Shown here: positions 8,442-15,218 of the stretch, one piece after another | How positions within the stretch are numbered: the stretch's first letter is position 1 | Layout of the letters: each line of letters starts with the position of its first letter | Origin: an uncultured Thalassotalea sp. | GTDB taxonomy: Bacteria; Pseudomonadota; Gammaproteobacteria; Enterobacterales; Alteromonadaceae | Assembly: GCA_947502355.1 (NCBI GenBank) | Contig: CANMZP010000005.1 | Span: 62,001 to 126,000 of the forward strand | DNA: 64,000 bases | Direction: 5' to 3' | The notes under the pieces: generated by a model | The model's input: only the letters and a program-made list of their open reading frames with translations | Database searches by the model: none | What the model was told of the DNA's origin: nothing | Translations under genes and position numbers: made by a program

Positions 8442-9555
8442 AGAGCCGGATAAAGAAGATCGCACGGAAGACCCCTCCGAGCGAAAAATTAAAAAATCAA
8501 AAGAAGATGGTCAGGTCGCCCGTTCAAAAGACTTTACCAATTTTTTAGGGATGATTTCCTTACTTATTTTTGCATTATTTATTTTTTCGCAAGTGTTTAA
8601 CAATATGAGTGCCAGTGCCCACAAGCACTTCGTAAATATTGACAGTAGAGCCTCAATGCCTAGGCTTTTCTCGCAAATTGGTGAGATGTTTTGGGATGTA
8701 TTTTTAAATATTGGACTCGTGCTGATTATTCCTACGATTTTTGCCGTTGCCGGTAATTTACTTATCGGCGGTTGGATTTTTGCTACCAAGCGTATCGAAC
8801 CTAAGGCGAGCAATATTAACCCAATAAGCGGCCTTAAGCAGATGTTTGGTAAGGAGTCGCTGGTTGAGTTTCTTAAATCGTTAATTATTGTTGTTGCGAT
8901 GGGCAGTAGTTTATTTGCCCTGTTTAGTTATTCGCCTGACTTTTTAAAAATTCATTACACCGAACTTGAACAGCAGCTTGTTCAACTTGCCGGTAATTTT
9001 ATGCTTATTATCATCGCGGCTATTTTTACCATGTTGTTTGTTGCGGGCATTGATATTCCGTTTCAGATAATTTCGGCGAAAGACAAGCTTAAAATGACCC
9101 TTAAAGAGGTTAAAGATGAGAATAAAGAAACGCAGGGTAACCCTGAAATTAAAGGCAAATTAAAGCAGTTACAGCGACAACGAGCGAATGCCCGAATGAT
9201 GTCTGAAATACCCAATGCGGACATTGTGATAACCAACCCGGATCATTATGCCGTTTGTCTTAAATACAAAAAAGACAGCATGGCCGCACCCGTTGTGGTG
9301 GCAATGGGTATTGATTTAGTCGCATTTAAAATTAAAGACATTGCCTATGAGCATAAACTGGTTGTTTTGCAATCACCCAAGTTGGCGCGAACTTTATATT
9401 TCCATAGTGAAATCGACCAGGTTATTCCCGCAGAGTTGTTTCCTGCAGTGGCCAGGGTGTTTGGCTTTATAAGAACCTTAACCAAGCTCCAAAAGAAGAA
9501 TCAAAACTTAGTGTATACCGATGTTGATATACCAAAAGGAATGAGAGACCGGTAA
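8434..9555 (+). CDS. flhB: Flagellar export switch protein FlhB with an NPDH cleavage motif
   Basis: FlhB controls the switch of exported substrates from rod/hook to filament. The 373-residue product starts at GTG with the family N-terminus (EPDKEDRTEDPSERKIKKSK). Four transmembrane helices lie between about 30 and 210, followed by a cytoplasmic domain. The autocleavage site reads N268-P269-D270-H271, whereas nearly all characterised FlhB proteins have NPTH. The surrounding IVITNPDHYAVCLKY is otherwise typical. Asn and Pro are kept, so cleavage between them may still occur, but the Thr-to-Asp change is unusual. The gene overlaps fliR by eight bases. Confidence 0.93.
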   Translation: MSEEPDKEDRTEDPSERKIKKSKEDGQVARSKDFTNFLGMISLLIFALFIFSQVFNNMSASAHKHFVNIDSRASMPRLFSQIGEMFWDVFLNIGLVLIIPTIFAVAGNLLIGGWIFATKRIEPKASNINPISGLKQMFGKESLVEFLKSLIIVVAMGSSLFALFSYSPDFLKIHYTELEQQLVQLAGNFMLIIIAAIFTMLFVAGIDIPFQIISAKDKLKMTLKEVKDENKETQGNPEIKGKLKQLQRQRANARMMSEIPNADIVITNPDHYAVCLKYKKDSMAAPVVVAMGIDLVAFKIKDIAYEHKLVVLQSPKLARTLYFHSEIDQVIPAELFPAVARVFGFIRTLTKLQKKNQNLVYTDVDIPKGMRDR

Positions 9556-9570
9556 GCGAAGGAGTAGAAT

Positions 9571-10005
9571 ATGACCAATAAATTTATTCGAATAGCCCAA
9601 TTGCTAGAGAAAAAGCATAAAGCCACCTTAGCCGAGTTACAAAGACAGGATAACAGCCTGTTAGAGCAACTTGATCAGGTAGATATGCTAAACAAGCATA
9701 GCCAAACCATAGTGAACTTCTCGCCAGATGAAGAGGTGGCCGCGATTGATTTTAAGCAAGCTATGTATTACCGAGAAAACCTAAATACCTTACTCGTCGC
9801 GCAATACAGAGAAATTTCGGACCAACGTAAAAGCATTCGTGGCAAAGAGCAAGAAACCCAAAAACAACTACAAAATACGGCCATACTCTCCAAGCTAGGA
9901 GAAAAGCAAACGGTAAACGAGAATCAAGTCAGAGAGACGAAAGAACTGGATGAATTAAATGCCAGTGTCTTACTAAGAAAGCCTCAAAATGGCTTTTGGG
10001 GATAG
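9571..10005 (+). CDS. Coiled-coil protein at the end of the flagellar operon, FliJ-like
   Basis: The 144-residue product is hydrophilic and predicted to be nearly all helical coiled coil, without signal peptide or membrane segment. Length, charge pattern and operon position fit FliJ (about 147 residues), the export chaperone that links the FliI ATPase to FlhA. FliJ proteins share little sequence, so this is an inference from form and context. No fliI is visible in the window. It is preceded by a clear GAAGGAG ribosome-binding site 15 bases after flhB and is the last gene of the plus-strand operon. Confidence 0.5.
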   Translation: MTNKFIRIAQLLEKKHKATLAELQRQDNSLLEQLDQVDMLNKHSQTIVNFSPDEEVAAIDFKQAMYYRENLNTLLVAQYREISDQRKSIRGKEQETQKQLQNTAILSKLGEKQTVNENQVRETKELDELNASVLLRKPQNGFWG

Positions 10006-10050
10006 CATAATCAAACCTTGTATTACTCTTCGTCCATCACGTCCTACTCG

Positions 10051-10143
10051 TCATACACGTCCTATTCGTCATGCCGGACGAGCCTAAGGCGAGTTCCGGT
10101 ATCTCATAAGCCATAAAGCAAGATTTATTTGACTGACATTGTA
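10051..10143 (+). repeat. Intergenic repeat copy 1
   Basis: First of two direct copies (about 93 bases each, period 130). Conserved core from TCATACACGTCCT through ATGCCGG, a GCCTAAGGC mini-palindrome and TTCCGG, to TTTATTTGACT-ACATTGTA. The CCGGA and TCCGG flanks around GCCTAAGGC can form a nested hairpin, as in REP-type palindromic elements. It lies in the 351-base gap 10006-10356 after the flagellar operon. No ORF or other gene is visible in that gap. Confidence 0.85.
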
Positions 10144-10180
10144 TGGATAAAAACGTGCTTATTTATCCTCGTATTACTTA

Positions 10181-10273
10181 TCATACACGTCCTCCCCGTC
10201 ATGCCGGGCGAGCCTAAGGCGAGTTCCGGTATCTCATAAGCCATTAAACAATATTTATTTGACTAACATTGTA
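10181..10273 (+). repeat. Intergenic repeat copy 2
   Basis: Second copy of the element at 10051-10143, with only scattered substitutions (for example GGCGAG for GACGAG and CCCCGTC for TATTCGTC). The spacer between copies (10144-10180) contains a partial extra GTATTACTTATCATAC-like prefix. The pair may also act as transcription-ending structure between the two converging operons. No classical U-tract terminator was seen here. Confidence 0.85.
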
Positions 10274-10356
10274 AGGGTAAAGCACGTACTGAATTACCCA
10301 ACTTTATGGTGAATCGAAAAGAAGGACGAAAGCCAATAAGAATAGAAGAAAGGCTT

Positions 10357-10911
10357 TTAAGAAGCAGGCTTTTGCAAGTTCAACTTGAACGATAAAATAT
10401 CATTTTGCTGAATTATGCTTTTACTGTGCACTGGCGTAAATAAATTAAATAACTCATTATTCTGGCGAATAATATCATCAATATAAAAGATAGACTTTTG
10501 ATGCGCGCTATCAAGCTTATTAATGCGTGTATCATAACGTTGTAGGTAATAGCCTTCTTGTTCTACTAGCGATATGTAATCGTCTTTCCATTGCTTATAT
10601 ACGTCTTCTGAAGCGGTATTAACCTCAGCTGTCTGGCTATTCTTTTTTTGCTGTAACGTAATAAGGTGTTCGTCTAACGTTTGAGTAGAATCATTAACCT
10701 GATTATTAAGGTTATTAGAAAGCTGTTCTATCTTTTTACTGGTTTCTTTTAACTCTGCCAGCGTGCTCGATAATTGCTCATACTCTTGCTGTGAAATCTG
10801 TTCAGAGCTTGAATGGCTATTTAGCACACTGGTGTATAACCCGATGCCAATAAGAACACACAAGCCAATAACAGCTACCATTCTGCTACGAGTATGTAGG
10901 AATGCCTTCAT
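10357..10911 (-). CDS. Unknown membrane-anchored coiled-coil protein in the flgM operon
   Basis: The family is not recognised. The 184-residue product has one N-terminal hydrophobic helix (about residues 12-29) preceded by Arg/Lys, so it is probably anchored in the inner membrane with the rest outside. Residues 38-95 look like a coiled coil rich in Gln, Glu and Ser. The start is five bases after the FlgN-like gene, and the gene is the last of flgM - FlgN-like - this gene. A flagellar accessory role is inferred from the operon only. It is not FlgP- or FlgT-like, because it lacks a signal peptide and lipobox. Confidence 0.6.
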   Translation of the reverse strand: MKAFLHTRSRMVAVIGLCVLIGIGLYTSVLNSHSSSEQISQQEYEQLSSTLAELKETSKKIEQLSNNLNNQVNDSTQTLDEHLITLQQKKNSQTAEVNTASEDVYKQWKDDYISLVEQEGYYLQRYDTRINKLDSAHQKSIFYIDDIIRQNNELFNLFTPVHSKSIIQQNDILSFKLNLQKPAS

Positions 10912-10916
10912 GGAGG

Positions 10917-11234
10917 TTATCGAGCCATACTGGAATAGAGTGAAAAGTTATTATCGATTTTATTCGGTGAGTTAGATTGCAAGTCGCCATTGAGTAATTC
11001 AACTAAAGAAGACACTTTCGTTAACTGTTTATCAATTTCTTTTATAACAGCTAAGTGACTGCGATCAAATTGGTCTAATTGGTAGGAATTGAGTAAATCA
11101 AGAGAGTTGTGTAACTCAAGTAAAATCGACTCAAGCTCAGTTGGTTCAATGGTGGTGATCATTAACTGATTTTTCCATTGTTGCAACTGAGATAAAAATT
11201 GTTCTAGTAAATCATTTAATACGGGGTTATTCAT
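10917..11234 (-). CDS. Probable FlgN-like export chaperone
   Basis: A 105-residue, all-helical, soluble protein lies immediately downstream of flgM. FlgN, the chaperone for the hook-filament junction proteins FlgK and FlgL, is almost always encoded next to flgM. It is a helical bundle with very low sequence conservation. This product is shorter than typical FlgN (about 140 residues), and no diagnostic motif can be claimed. Spacing is 18 bases to flgM and five to the next gene. Confidence 0.5.
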   Translation of the reverse strand: MNNPVLNDLLEQFLSQLQQWKNQLMITTIEPTELESILLELHNSLDLLNSYQLDQFDRSHLAVIKEIDKQLTKVSSLVELLNGDLQSNSPNKIDNNFSLYSSMAR

Positions 11235-11252
11235 TAACTACATCGCAAACGG

Positions 11253-11564
11253 CTATTCATTTAACTCTGTGCTAATGATATTACCGGCAATGGTGTCTAA
11301 ATCCATATTCAATGTGCCATTAGCAATTTGTGCTTTAAGCTGGGCGACTCTGTCCATGTCAACTGTGTTGGCGCGCTCTGATATTTTATCAAATGCGGTT
11401 GTAATATCGTCAGATAATGTAATGTCTACAACTTTAGCTTGTTGGCCAGTTGCTTGTTCTTCGACTTTACCACCTTGTTTACCGTCAAGATTATTATCTG
11501 TTTTTACCGGTGATACAGGTGATGGTTTCGAAACATTAGATACATTATTGATGTTGATAACCAT
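11253..11564 (-). CDS. flgM: Anti-sigma-28 factor FlgM
   Basis: FlgM binds and inhibits FliA until the hook-basal body is complete, and is then exported. The 103-residue product has the expected short disordered N-terminal half (Pro/Ser/Lys-rich). The conserved C-terminal sigma-binding helices contain VDMDRVAQLKAQIANGTLNM and DTIAGNII. A sigma-28-like promoter (11660-11687) precedes it, which fits the usual feedback loop in which FliA drives its own inhibitor. Confidence 0.92.
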   Translation of the reverse strand: MVININNVSNVSKPSPVSPVKTDNNLDGKQGGKVEEQATGQQAKVVDITLSDDITTAFDKISERANTVDMDRVAQLKAQIANGTLNMDLDTIAGNIISTELNE

Positions 11565-11659
11565 GGGATGCCCCTTAATAATTGAAAGGATTATATCGTT
11601 AATTCCTTTCGTGTTCGATAGCTGTTACAAAATAAAAGTTACTCTGTATATGCTTTATA

Positions 11660-11687
11660 TAGCGACCTGGGTAAAAATTAATTTCAG
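11660..11687 (-). promoter_or_regulatory. Sigma-28-type promoter for flgM
   Basis: On the minus strand CTGAAA, 15 bases and GTCGCTA are seen, about 95 bases before the flgM start. The same arrangement with identical spacing precedes both flagellin genes. It matches the enterobacterial sigma-28 rule TAAA-N15-GCCGATAA in spacing and in the CG-TA core. The rest of the 309-base gap 11565-11873 holds only the flgM leader and the terminator of the first flagellin gene. Confidence 0.75.
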
Positions 11688-11821
11688 ATTATTTTAAATT
11701 AATTTTTTCTAGGCTAAAAATTAGAGTGAATAATATTTTAAGTTGATGCTATTTAAGACAATATTAAAAAATTGTAGATTAAACAACCTAAAAGTTATTA
11801 ATTAAAAGTACTTACCCTAAA

Positions 11822-11850
11822 TAAAAACGCACCCTAAGTAGAGTGCGTTT
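11822..11850 (-). terminator. Terminator after flagellin gene 1
   Basis: A perfect 7-bp stem (AACGCAC / GTGCGTT) with a 10-base loop. On the minus strand it is followed by a T-rich run (GTTTTTAT), 24 bases after the flagellin stop. Confidence 0.85.
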
Positions 11851-11873
11851 CAATCTGGGGGCTTGGTTAACGA

Positions 11874-12701
11874 TTAACGTAATAATTGTTCTACGTTAGA
11901 CGTTTGCGAGTTTGCTTGTTGTAGCATGGCAATGCCGGCATTTTGAAGAACTTTAGCACGTGCTAAGTTAGTTGTTTCTTTAGCGAAATCTGCATCTTCA
12001 ATTTGAGAGCGAGCTGCTGCTGTATTAGTAGAAGTTACTTCTAATGCTGCTACTGAAAAGTCTAATCGATTTGTTTGGGCACCAAATGTGGTTCTGGCAC
12101 CTGTTATTGCCGTTAAAGCAGTTTTTAACTTCCCTTGTTCGGTGGCCGCATTTGCGCTGGATGTGATGTCACCTATAGCTGCACCTAAAAGCGTGTCAGC
12201 TGTCATATCTACAGCTGTAACTACTAACTTGTCTGCAGCTGCTTCACCTGTTTTGATATCAACCGTTGCTGAAGTTGGAGTTCCGGCTATTAATTTAATA
12301 CCATTGAATTCAGTGTTTTCAGCAACTCGGTCAATTTCAGCACCTAATTGTGTATATTCCTTATTAAGTAAGCCAAGATCAGTCGCATTATAAGTACCAT
12401 TTTGTGCTTGAACAGAAAGTTCATGCATGCGTAAAGTCATGTTTTCTATTTCACTTGCAGCACCATCAACAGTTGCTAAAAGATTAATTCCATCTTTTGC
12501 ATTGTTAATACCTTGTTCTAATGAATCGATCTGACGAGTCATATTTGTTGAAATCGCTTTTCCTGCTGCATTATCTGCAGCTGAATTGATTTCTTTACCA
12601 GTAGATAAACGCTCCATAGAGGTTTTCAAACTGTCACCCGATTTGTTTAATGCGGATGCTGTAGTTAGTGCTGATACATTAGTGTTGATTACTAAACCCA
12701 T
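11874..12701 (-). CDS. Flagellin (copy 1)
   Basis: Flagellin is the filament subunit, exported by the flagellar type III system. The 275-residue product has the conserved N-terminal D0/D1 region (MGLVINTNVSAL, then a long heptad helix to about 170) and the C-terminal D1/D0 region (AALEVTSTNTAAARSQIEDA, ending VEQLLR). The variable middle is very short, about 50 residues of Ala/Thr-rich sequence. It is nearly identical to the neighbouring copy at both ends but differs in the middle. It has its own sigma-28-type promoter, a structured leader and a terminator, so it is probably monocistronic. Confidence 0.95.
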   Translation of the reverse strand: MGLVINTNVSALTTASALNKSGDSLKTSMERLSTGKEINSAADNAAGKAISTNMTRQIDSLEQGINNAKDGINLLATVDGAASEIENMTLRMHELSVQAQNGTYNATDLGLLNKEYTQLGAEIDRVAENTEFNGIKLIAGTPTSATVDIKTGEAAADKLVVTAVDMTADTLLGAAIGDITSSANAATEQGKLKTALTAITGARTTFGAQTNRLDFSVAALEVTSTNTAAARSQIEDADFAKETTNLARAKVLQNAGIAMLQQANSQTSNVEQLLR

Positions 12702-12719
12702 TGTTGTTCTCCTGAATGG

Positions 12720-12755
12720 TTTGGCTTTTTAATTTGTTTGGCTTAAAAAGCCAAA
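12720..12755 (-). promoter_or_regulatory. Flagellin 1 leader with two mutually exclusive hairpins
   Basis: In the 5' leader, an 11-base arm TTTGGCTTTTT (12745-12755) can pair with AAGCCAAA directly after it, giving a short hairpin (12737-12755). It can also pair with an 11-base perfect complement AAAAAGCCAAA at 12720-12730, giving a long hairpin. The distal arm ends only a few bases before the AGGAG ribosome-binding site. The same arrangement is kept in flagellin 2. Confidence 0.6.
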
Positions 12756-12776
12756 TCGTATCTGTGATACTTAAAA

Positions 12777-12804
12777 TAGCGACAGCAAAATTGATATCTT
12801 TCAA
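12777..12804 (-). promoter_or_regulatory. Sigma-28-type promoter for flagellin 1
   Basis: On the minus strand TTGAAA, 15 bases and GTCGCTA are seen. The pattern and spacing are identical to flagellin 2 and near-identical to flgM. Transcription would begin around 12768, giving a leader of about 65 bases that contains the hairpins. Confidence 0.8.
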
Positions 12805-12897
12805 ATTTTTTATTATTTTATTTAATGTAGATAAAATAATACTCATTTGATGCTCTCGGTTTTAATAGATTGGATAATATGTTTAATAACTTTAGGT

Positions 12898-12927
12898 GAA
12901 AAAAATGCACTCCTGAGGAAGTGCATT
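12898..12927 (-). terminator. Terminator after flagellin gene 2
   Basis: A perfect 8-bp stem AATGCACT / AGTGCATT with an 8-base loop. On the minus strand the stem runs into TTTTTT. It starts 25 bases after the flagellin 2 stop. Confidence 0.85.
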
Positions 12928-12952
12928 ACAAGTCAATGTTAAACTTTACTTA

Positions 12953-13771
12953 TTAACGTAATAATTGTTCTACGTTTGAAGTTTGAGAGTTTGCTTGTTG
13001 AAGCATAGCTATTCCTGCATTTTGCAATACTTTGGCACGTGCTAAATTGGTTGTCTCTTTAGCAAAGTCTGCATCTTCAATTTGTGATCGAGCAGCAGAA
13101 GTATTTGTAGAAGTTACTTCTAACGCAGCAACTGAAAAGTCTAAACGGTTTGTTTGGGCACCAAATGTGGTTCTAGCCGTTGTAATTGTGGTTAAAGCTG
13201 CTTTTAACTCAGCTTGAGCGGCAGCACCGTTCCCTGATTTAACATCTCCTGTTATCGTCAGACCCGCAGCAGTTAAGTTCTGCGCTGTAACATCTAATTT
13301 GTCAGTAGCACCTTCACCAATTTTAATTTCAACTGTTGCAGCTGTTGGAGAGGCAGCAATTAATTTTATTCCATTAAATTCTGTATTGTCAGCTACACGA
13401 GTGATCTCGGTTTTTAATTCTTGAAATTCTTTGTCTAACAAATCCAAGTCAGTCGTGCTGTAGGTTCCATTTTGAGATTGAACCGATAATTCATGCATTC
13501 TTAGAGCCATGTTTTCGATTTCACTGGCTGCGCCATCTAGAGTTGCCAATAAATTAATACCGTCTTTTGCATTATTGATACCTTGCTCTAAGGAATCAAT
13601 TTGTCGTGTCATGTTGGTCGAAATTGCTTTACCTGCAGCGTTATCAGCAGCTGAGTTAATTTCTTTACCAGTAGATAAACGCTCCATTGAGGTTTTTAAG
13701 CTATCGCCTGATTTGTTTAATGCCGCTGCTGTTGTAAGCGCAGATACGTTAGTGTTAATTACTAAACCCAT
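12953..13771 (-). CDS. Flagellin (copy 2)
   Basis: The 272-residue paralogue of the flagellin at 11874-12701 lies upstream in the same orientation. The N-terminal 110 and C-terminal 80 residues are almost the same in both. The central 50-60 residues differ strongly, and the linker is three residues shorter. Tandem flagellins with separate sigma-28-type promoters suggest a filament of two subunits or stage-specific use. Which is the major subunit cannot be told from sequence. ATG is preceded by a clear AGGAG in both genes. Confidence 0.95.
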   Translation of the reverse strand: MGLVINTNVSALTTAAALNKSGDSLKTSMERLSTGKEINSAADNAAGKAISTNMTRQIDSLEQGINNAKDGINLLATLDGAASEIENMALRMHELSVQSQNGTYSTTDLDLLDKEFQELKTEITRVADNTEFNGIKLIAASPTAATVEIKIGEGATDKLDVTAQNLTAAGLTITGDVKSGNGAAAQAELKAALTTITTARTTFGAQTNRLDFSVAALEVTSTNTSAARSQIEDADFAKETTNLARAKVLQNAGIAMLQQANSQTSNVEQLLR

Positions 13772-13788
13772 TGTATTCTCCTAAATGG

Positions 13789-13824
13789 TTTGGCTTTTTA
13801 TTGTGCTTGGCTTAAAAAGCCAAA
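13789..13824 (-). promoter_or_regulatory. Flagellin 2 leader with two mutually exclusive hairpins
   Basis: Same arrangement as at flagellin 1. Arm TTTGGCTTTTT (13814-13824) can pair either with AAGCCAA (13807-13813) or with a distal AAAAAGCCAAA (13789-13799) just before the AGGAG site. The loop differs (GCACAAT versus ACAAATT), while both pairing arms are unchanged. Confidence 0.6.
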
Positions 13825-13844
13825 TTCATCTGTGTTACTTTAAT

Positions 13845-13872
13845 TAGCGACGGGAAAGAAAATGAATTTCAA
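13845..13872 (-). promoter_or_regulatory. Sigma-28-type promoter for flagellin 2
   Basis: Minus strand TTGAAA-N15-GTCGCTA. Of the 15 spacer bases few agree with the flagellin 1 promoter, whereas the two boxes are identical, which argues that the boxes are functional. Confidence 0.8.
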
Positions 13873-13987
13873 AAAAATAATATTTTATTTTTAGTGAATT
13901 ATTAATTGGTGTTGTGGTGTAATGTCTTTTCATTCTATTTTTTAGTTTATTGCATTTATTGAATTTGTTTTTATAGGGAAATTATTT

Positions 13988-14329
13988 ATGTCTGATGCCA
14001 AGTTATCTGCTTTTTGGGCGACGTTTGATGGTGATAAAGATACCGCTATTGAGGTGTCTGAAATGTTTTGCGGTTATTCGGTAGAGCTATTCTCTAATAT
14101 AGAACAGGCCATTACCCAAGGCGATGTTGATGCGACTTTGCTGCATTTGCACAGTCTTAAAGGTACCTTAGCTTACTTGGGGTTTGGTGATGAAACCGAT
14201 GAGGCTAGGGCATTGGAACAGCAAATAAATAATGATGGTTTATCGTCTTTAACTCAAGGGTATGCTGCATTTAAAGGGAATGTGGAAAAGCTGGTCGAGC
14301 TATTAAAAACTCATGTTTTAACAAAGTAA
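13988..14329 (+). CDS. Histidine phosphotransfer (Hpt) domain protein
   Basis: A stand-alone Hpt protein passes a phosphoryl group between a hybrid sensor kinase receiver and a response regulator. The 113-residue product is a single four-helix Hpt domain with the phospho-accepting His55 in LLHLHSLKGTLAYLG. It lies between the flagellins and a response regulator/hybrid kinase pair (14430-17780) that has a receiver but no Hpt domain. It is therefore a good candidate for the missing relay step. It is transcribed divergently from flagellin 2. Confidence 0.88.
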   Translation: MSDAKLSAFWATFDGDKDTAIEVSEMFCGYSVELFSNIEQAITQGDVDATLLHLHSLKGTLAYLGFGDETDEARALEQQINNDGLSSLTQGYAAFKGNVEKLVELLKTHVLTK

Positions 14330-14429
14330 TTTCTATTCGATACTAATACCGAAAATTGCCACGGGTCGAGTTTTTATTTTTGCACAGCTCTGCTTTTTTA
14401 AGTGTGCTTTTTTATGTTGGCAGAGCGAG

Positions 14430-15173
14430 TTAATTTAGATATTTGCTCTGCAGTTTGTAGCCTTTTGAGCGAACCGTGATGATCACGTTTTTGTTTAATC
14501 CTGCCGTCGTTAACTTCTTTTTTATTCTTGATATGGTTAAATCAATTCCTCTGGACACACCATCGTATTCGATGCCTTTTAATGATTTATAAATATGATC
14601 GCGGCTTAATAACGTGTTTTTATGAATAAGAAAAAAATACAGTAGTTCGTATTCATGTTGGGTTAATTCGATGACTTGATGCTTATATTGGCAAATATGC
14701 TCACGCTTATTAAAAGTGAAGTCACCTATGCTGAAGTTCACTTTTGATTTTGCATCTACTTGATTATTTAACAGTCGCTCAATTCGGGAGTAAATCACCT
14801 CAAAAGGTCGGTTTTTTAAAATAAACTCAGCAGCGCCCATGCCAATGCCTTTAATTTCGATTTCTGGCGTTTCATCTGCGGTTAAAAATACAATTGGGCC
14901 TTGGTAGTGGGGCTGCAACTGTTCAAACACATCAAAACCAGATGATTTAGGTAGTTTAATATCTAATAAAATGCACGTTGGCAGGTGCCTAATAACAATT
15001 CTCTCCACCACATCGGCCGTGAAAGCTTGATGCACAACATAGCCTTTTGCCTCAAATTGGCGTTTGAGTGCTAAGGAAATAACCTTATCGTCTTCAACGA
15101 TTAAAATGCTTTTATTAATGTTGTTCTTAATGCCATTATCTTGGCCTTTGGTTAAGTGATTTGGCATGCTCAT
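14430..15173 (-). CDS. OmpR/PhoB-type response regulator
   Basis: The 247-residue product carries an N-terminal receiver domain (about 20-135). LIVEDD gives the acidic pair and CILLDIKLPKSSGFD the phospho-acceptor Asp. A C-terminal winged helix follows (about 150-245, with ELTQHEYELLYFFL and DLTISRIKKKL). It presumably acts as a phosphorylation-controlled transcription factor. The gene is directly downstream of the hybrid sensor kinase with a 45-base gap, so the two form an operon and very likely a signalling pair. The conserved receiver Lys position reads LKNRPF where most members have a KP pair. The target genes are unknown. Confidence 0.9.
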   Translation of the reverse strand: MSMPNHLTKGQDNGIKNNINKSILIVEDDKVISLALKRQFEAKGYVVHQAFTADVVERIVIRHLPTCILLDIKLPKSSGFDVFEQLQPHYQGPIVFLTADETPEIEIKGIGMGAAEFILKNRPFEVIYSRIERLLNNQVDAKSKVNFSIGDFTFNKREHICQYKHQVIELTQHEYELLYFFLIHKNTLLSRDHIYKSLKGIEYDGVSRGIDLTISRIKKKLTTAGLNKNVIITVRSKGYKLQSKYLN

Positions 15174-15218
15174 TATTATCTATTGTGCTTTATGCTAAGT
15201 TAAACTATATATCCTTGC

